Below, piece after piece: positions 22,286 through 23,263 of a stretch of DNA of 23,263 bases. Every line of letters begins with the position of its first letter. Position 1 is the first letter of the stretch. The notes beneath the pieces are model-generated. The model made no database searches. It was not told the origin of the DNA and was given only the letters and a program-made list of their open reading frames with translations. The position numbers were made by a program, and so were the translations under genes. The stretch is from JBBROS01 sp038229135 (GTDB taxonomy: Bacteria > Pseudomonadota > Alphaproteobacteria > Acetobacterales > Acetobacteraceae), in assembly GCA_038229135.1 (NCBI GenBank), contig JBBROS010000052.1:1-23263 (forward strand). The letters are read 5' to 3'.

Positions 22286-23263
22286 CAGAACGCCAGCATC
22301 GGGGGCTTGATGTTGCCCGAGCCACCCCCCGTCACGGTGGAGGTGATGAGCTGCGCCGAGCCGTGGACATAAAGCGAGTAGGAGGTGAGGGAGAGCCCGG
22401 TGCCGCTCGGGCCGGTCAGCTTCGCGTTGTTGCCGAGGTCCACCCGGCTGCAGGGCGCGTAGAACGCCCCCGTCAAGGTGAGCGTGCTGCCGCCCTGGAA
22501 GCTCGTGGTCTGCGACCCAGGTGTCGCGTTGCAGCCCTGCCAGACGACGACACCGGCCGTCGGCCCGCTGCTTGGTGCAGTGATGTTCGTGTTGGTGTTC
22601 GAGTAGTTGGTGTAGCTGAAGTTGCCGGGGTTGCTGCCGGTGAGGACGAAGCTTACGCCCGAGGCGCTGGTGATGTTGGCGTTGTTGAAGGTGAGGTTCC
22701 CGTTGACGATGTAGTACACGCCCGGCGCGAAGGTCTGCGTCGTGCTGTTGCCGCCGATGGTCACGCTGCCGCACCACGTGGTCGGGGTGAAGCTGTAGGG
22801 CGTGGCTTGATAGGCGGTGAAGTTGTAGGTCGTGGTGCTGCCGCATGCGTTGCCCGCGGGCGTGGCCTGGCCGGCATAGGGTGCGGCGGGCGCGGTCGCC
22901 TGGTTCTGCTGGATAGTGCCGGACACGACGTTGGAGCCGGAGTTGGACTGCGCATAGATGCCGAGCGAGCCGATGGTCGTGGCCGTGATGCTGCCCGAGT
23001 TCAGGTAGATGCTCGCGATGGTCGTGTTGCTGTCCTTGGCCTTGCTGAACAGCGGGCAGCTCTGGGCATTGATGACGCCGGAGTTGTCCACCTGGATGCC
23101 GGTGCCGGTGGGCGCCAGCGTCATGATGCACGGGTAGCTGACGCTGGCGGGCACCTTGGCCGTGGCCGTGGCGGTCACGGTGGGGGCCGGGGTGGCTGCA
23201 AGGAAGGAGTTGTTGACCTTGATCACGTTCGTCAGCCCGGCGAAGTAGAGTGGGGCCACGGCC
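22285..23263 (-). CDS. TadG-like pilus assembly protein (N-terminus off the window)
   Basis: The frame is open to the window edge, with 325 residues visible. The first visible residues (AVAPLYFAGLTNVIKVNNSF) look like the end of the usual N-terminal membrane helix, so only a short N-terminus is missing. The rest is exported and Ser/Thr/Asn/Gly-rich. It contains the CIMTLAPTGTGIQVDNSGVI segment typical of TadG-like proteins (family pattern: C-[IL]-x-L-x-P-x-x-x-x-G), followed by repeated short strands that suggest a beta-helix, and several Cys. There is no von Willebrand A domain in the visible part. The protein is thought to act in the periplasm or outer envelope during Flp pilus assembly. 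It is coupled to the TadE-like gene by an ATGA overlap. The GTG at 23259 is an internal codon, not the start. Confidence 0.82.
   Translation of the reverse strand, partial: AVAPLYFAGLTNVIKVNNSFLAATPAPTVTATATAKVPASVSYPCIMTLAPTGTGIQVDNSGVINAQSCPLFSKAKDSNTTIASIYLNSGSITATTIGSLGIYAQSNSGSNVVSGTIQQNQATAPAAPYAGQATPAGNACGSTTTYNFTAYQATPYSFTPTTWCGSVTIGGNSTTQTFAPGVYYIVNGNLTFNNANITSASGVSFVLTGSNPGNFSYTNYSNTNTNITAPSSGPTAGVVVWQGCNATPGSQTTSFQGGSTLTLTGAFYAPCSRVDLGNNAKLTGPSGTGLSLTSYSLYVHGSAQLITSTVTGGGSGNIKPPMLAF

Noticed and set aside
21794..23131. 445-codon frame covering the first TadE-like gene and beyond
   Set aside because: Only the part after 22285 is TadE-like; the rest is an out-of-frame shadow of the TadG-like gene (His/Arg-rich).

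Overview
The window is about 23.3 kb of very GC-rich DNA from a bacterium, most likely an alphaproteobacterium. The hints point towards the Rhodospirillales/Acetobacteraceae side: a glycosyltransferase carrying the FDEAFYL...HY..CGRAEGR repeat, a PEP-CTERM surface protein, Tad pilus genes, a GAF/PAS hybrid histidine kinase with an alphaproteobacterial look, and ATGA-coupled operons. This assignment is inference from gene style; no rRNA or other phylogenetic marker is present.

Left flank (1-3570). A minus-strand glycan-biosynthesis unit runs from a small helical protein to a two-part glycosyltransferase (TTGA overlap) and then a zinc-ribbon SAM methyltransferase cut by the window edge. A plus-strand tRNA-Lys(CTT) with its own promoter follows.

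Centre (3570-15295): a copper/metal-resistance cluster. On the minus strand, read right to left, it holds a Spy/LTXXQ-like periplasmic protein, a conserved small membrane protein, a P1B ATPase (CopA-type, two YHS domains plus a CPMHP metal-binding domain), a Cys-rich exported protein, a TolC-type outer-membrane channel, a membrane-fusion adaptor, a heavy-metal RND pump, a small periplasmic protein and a truncated exported peptide that runs into tRNA-Lys. CueR is encoded on the plus strand at the right end and keeps the S77/C112/C120 copper-sensing residues. Three matching CueR-type promoters (CTTGACCTTCC, 19-bp spacer, CAyGkY -10) sit before cueR, before copA (inside the 3' end of the preceding gene) and before the RND operon, so they define a local regulon. 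The adaptor gene carries an in-frame amber stop, which probably disables the tripartite pump or makes it depend on suppression. The cluster is bracketed by two tRNA genes whose 3' ends face inward, as in a tRNA-associated island, but no integrase is visible.

Right flank (15295-23263). A tRNA with CAT anticodon and ppa (inorganic pyrophosphatase) come first. A large hybrid sensor kinase follows (GAF-GAF-PAS-PAS-PAS-HisKA-HATPase-REC; its first PAS is LOV-like but lacks the photoactive Cys). Divergent from it is a NarL-type regulator with a degenerate receiver. Then come a PEP-CTERM exported protein with a strong terminator, an inverted-repeat element, and a minus-strand Tad pilus minor-pilin unit (two TadE-like proteins and a TadG-like protein cut by the window edge).
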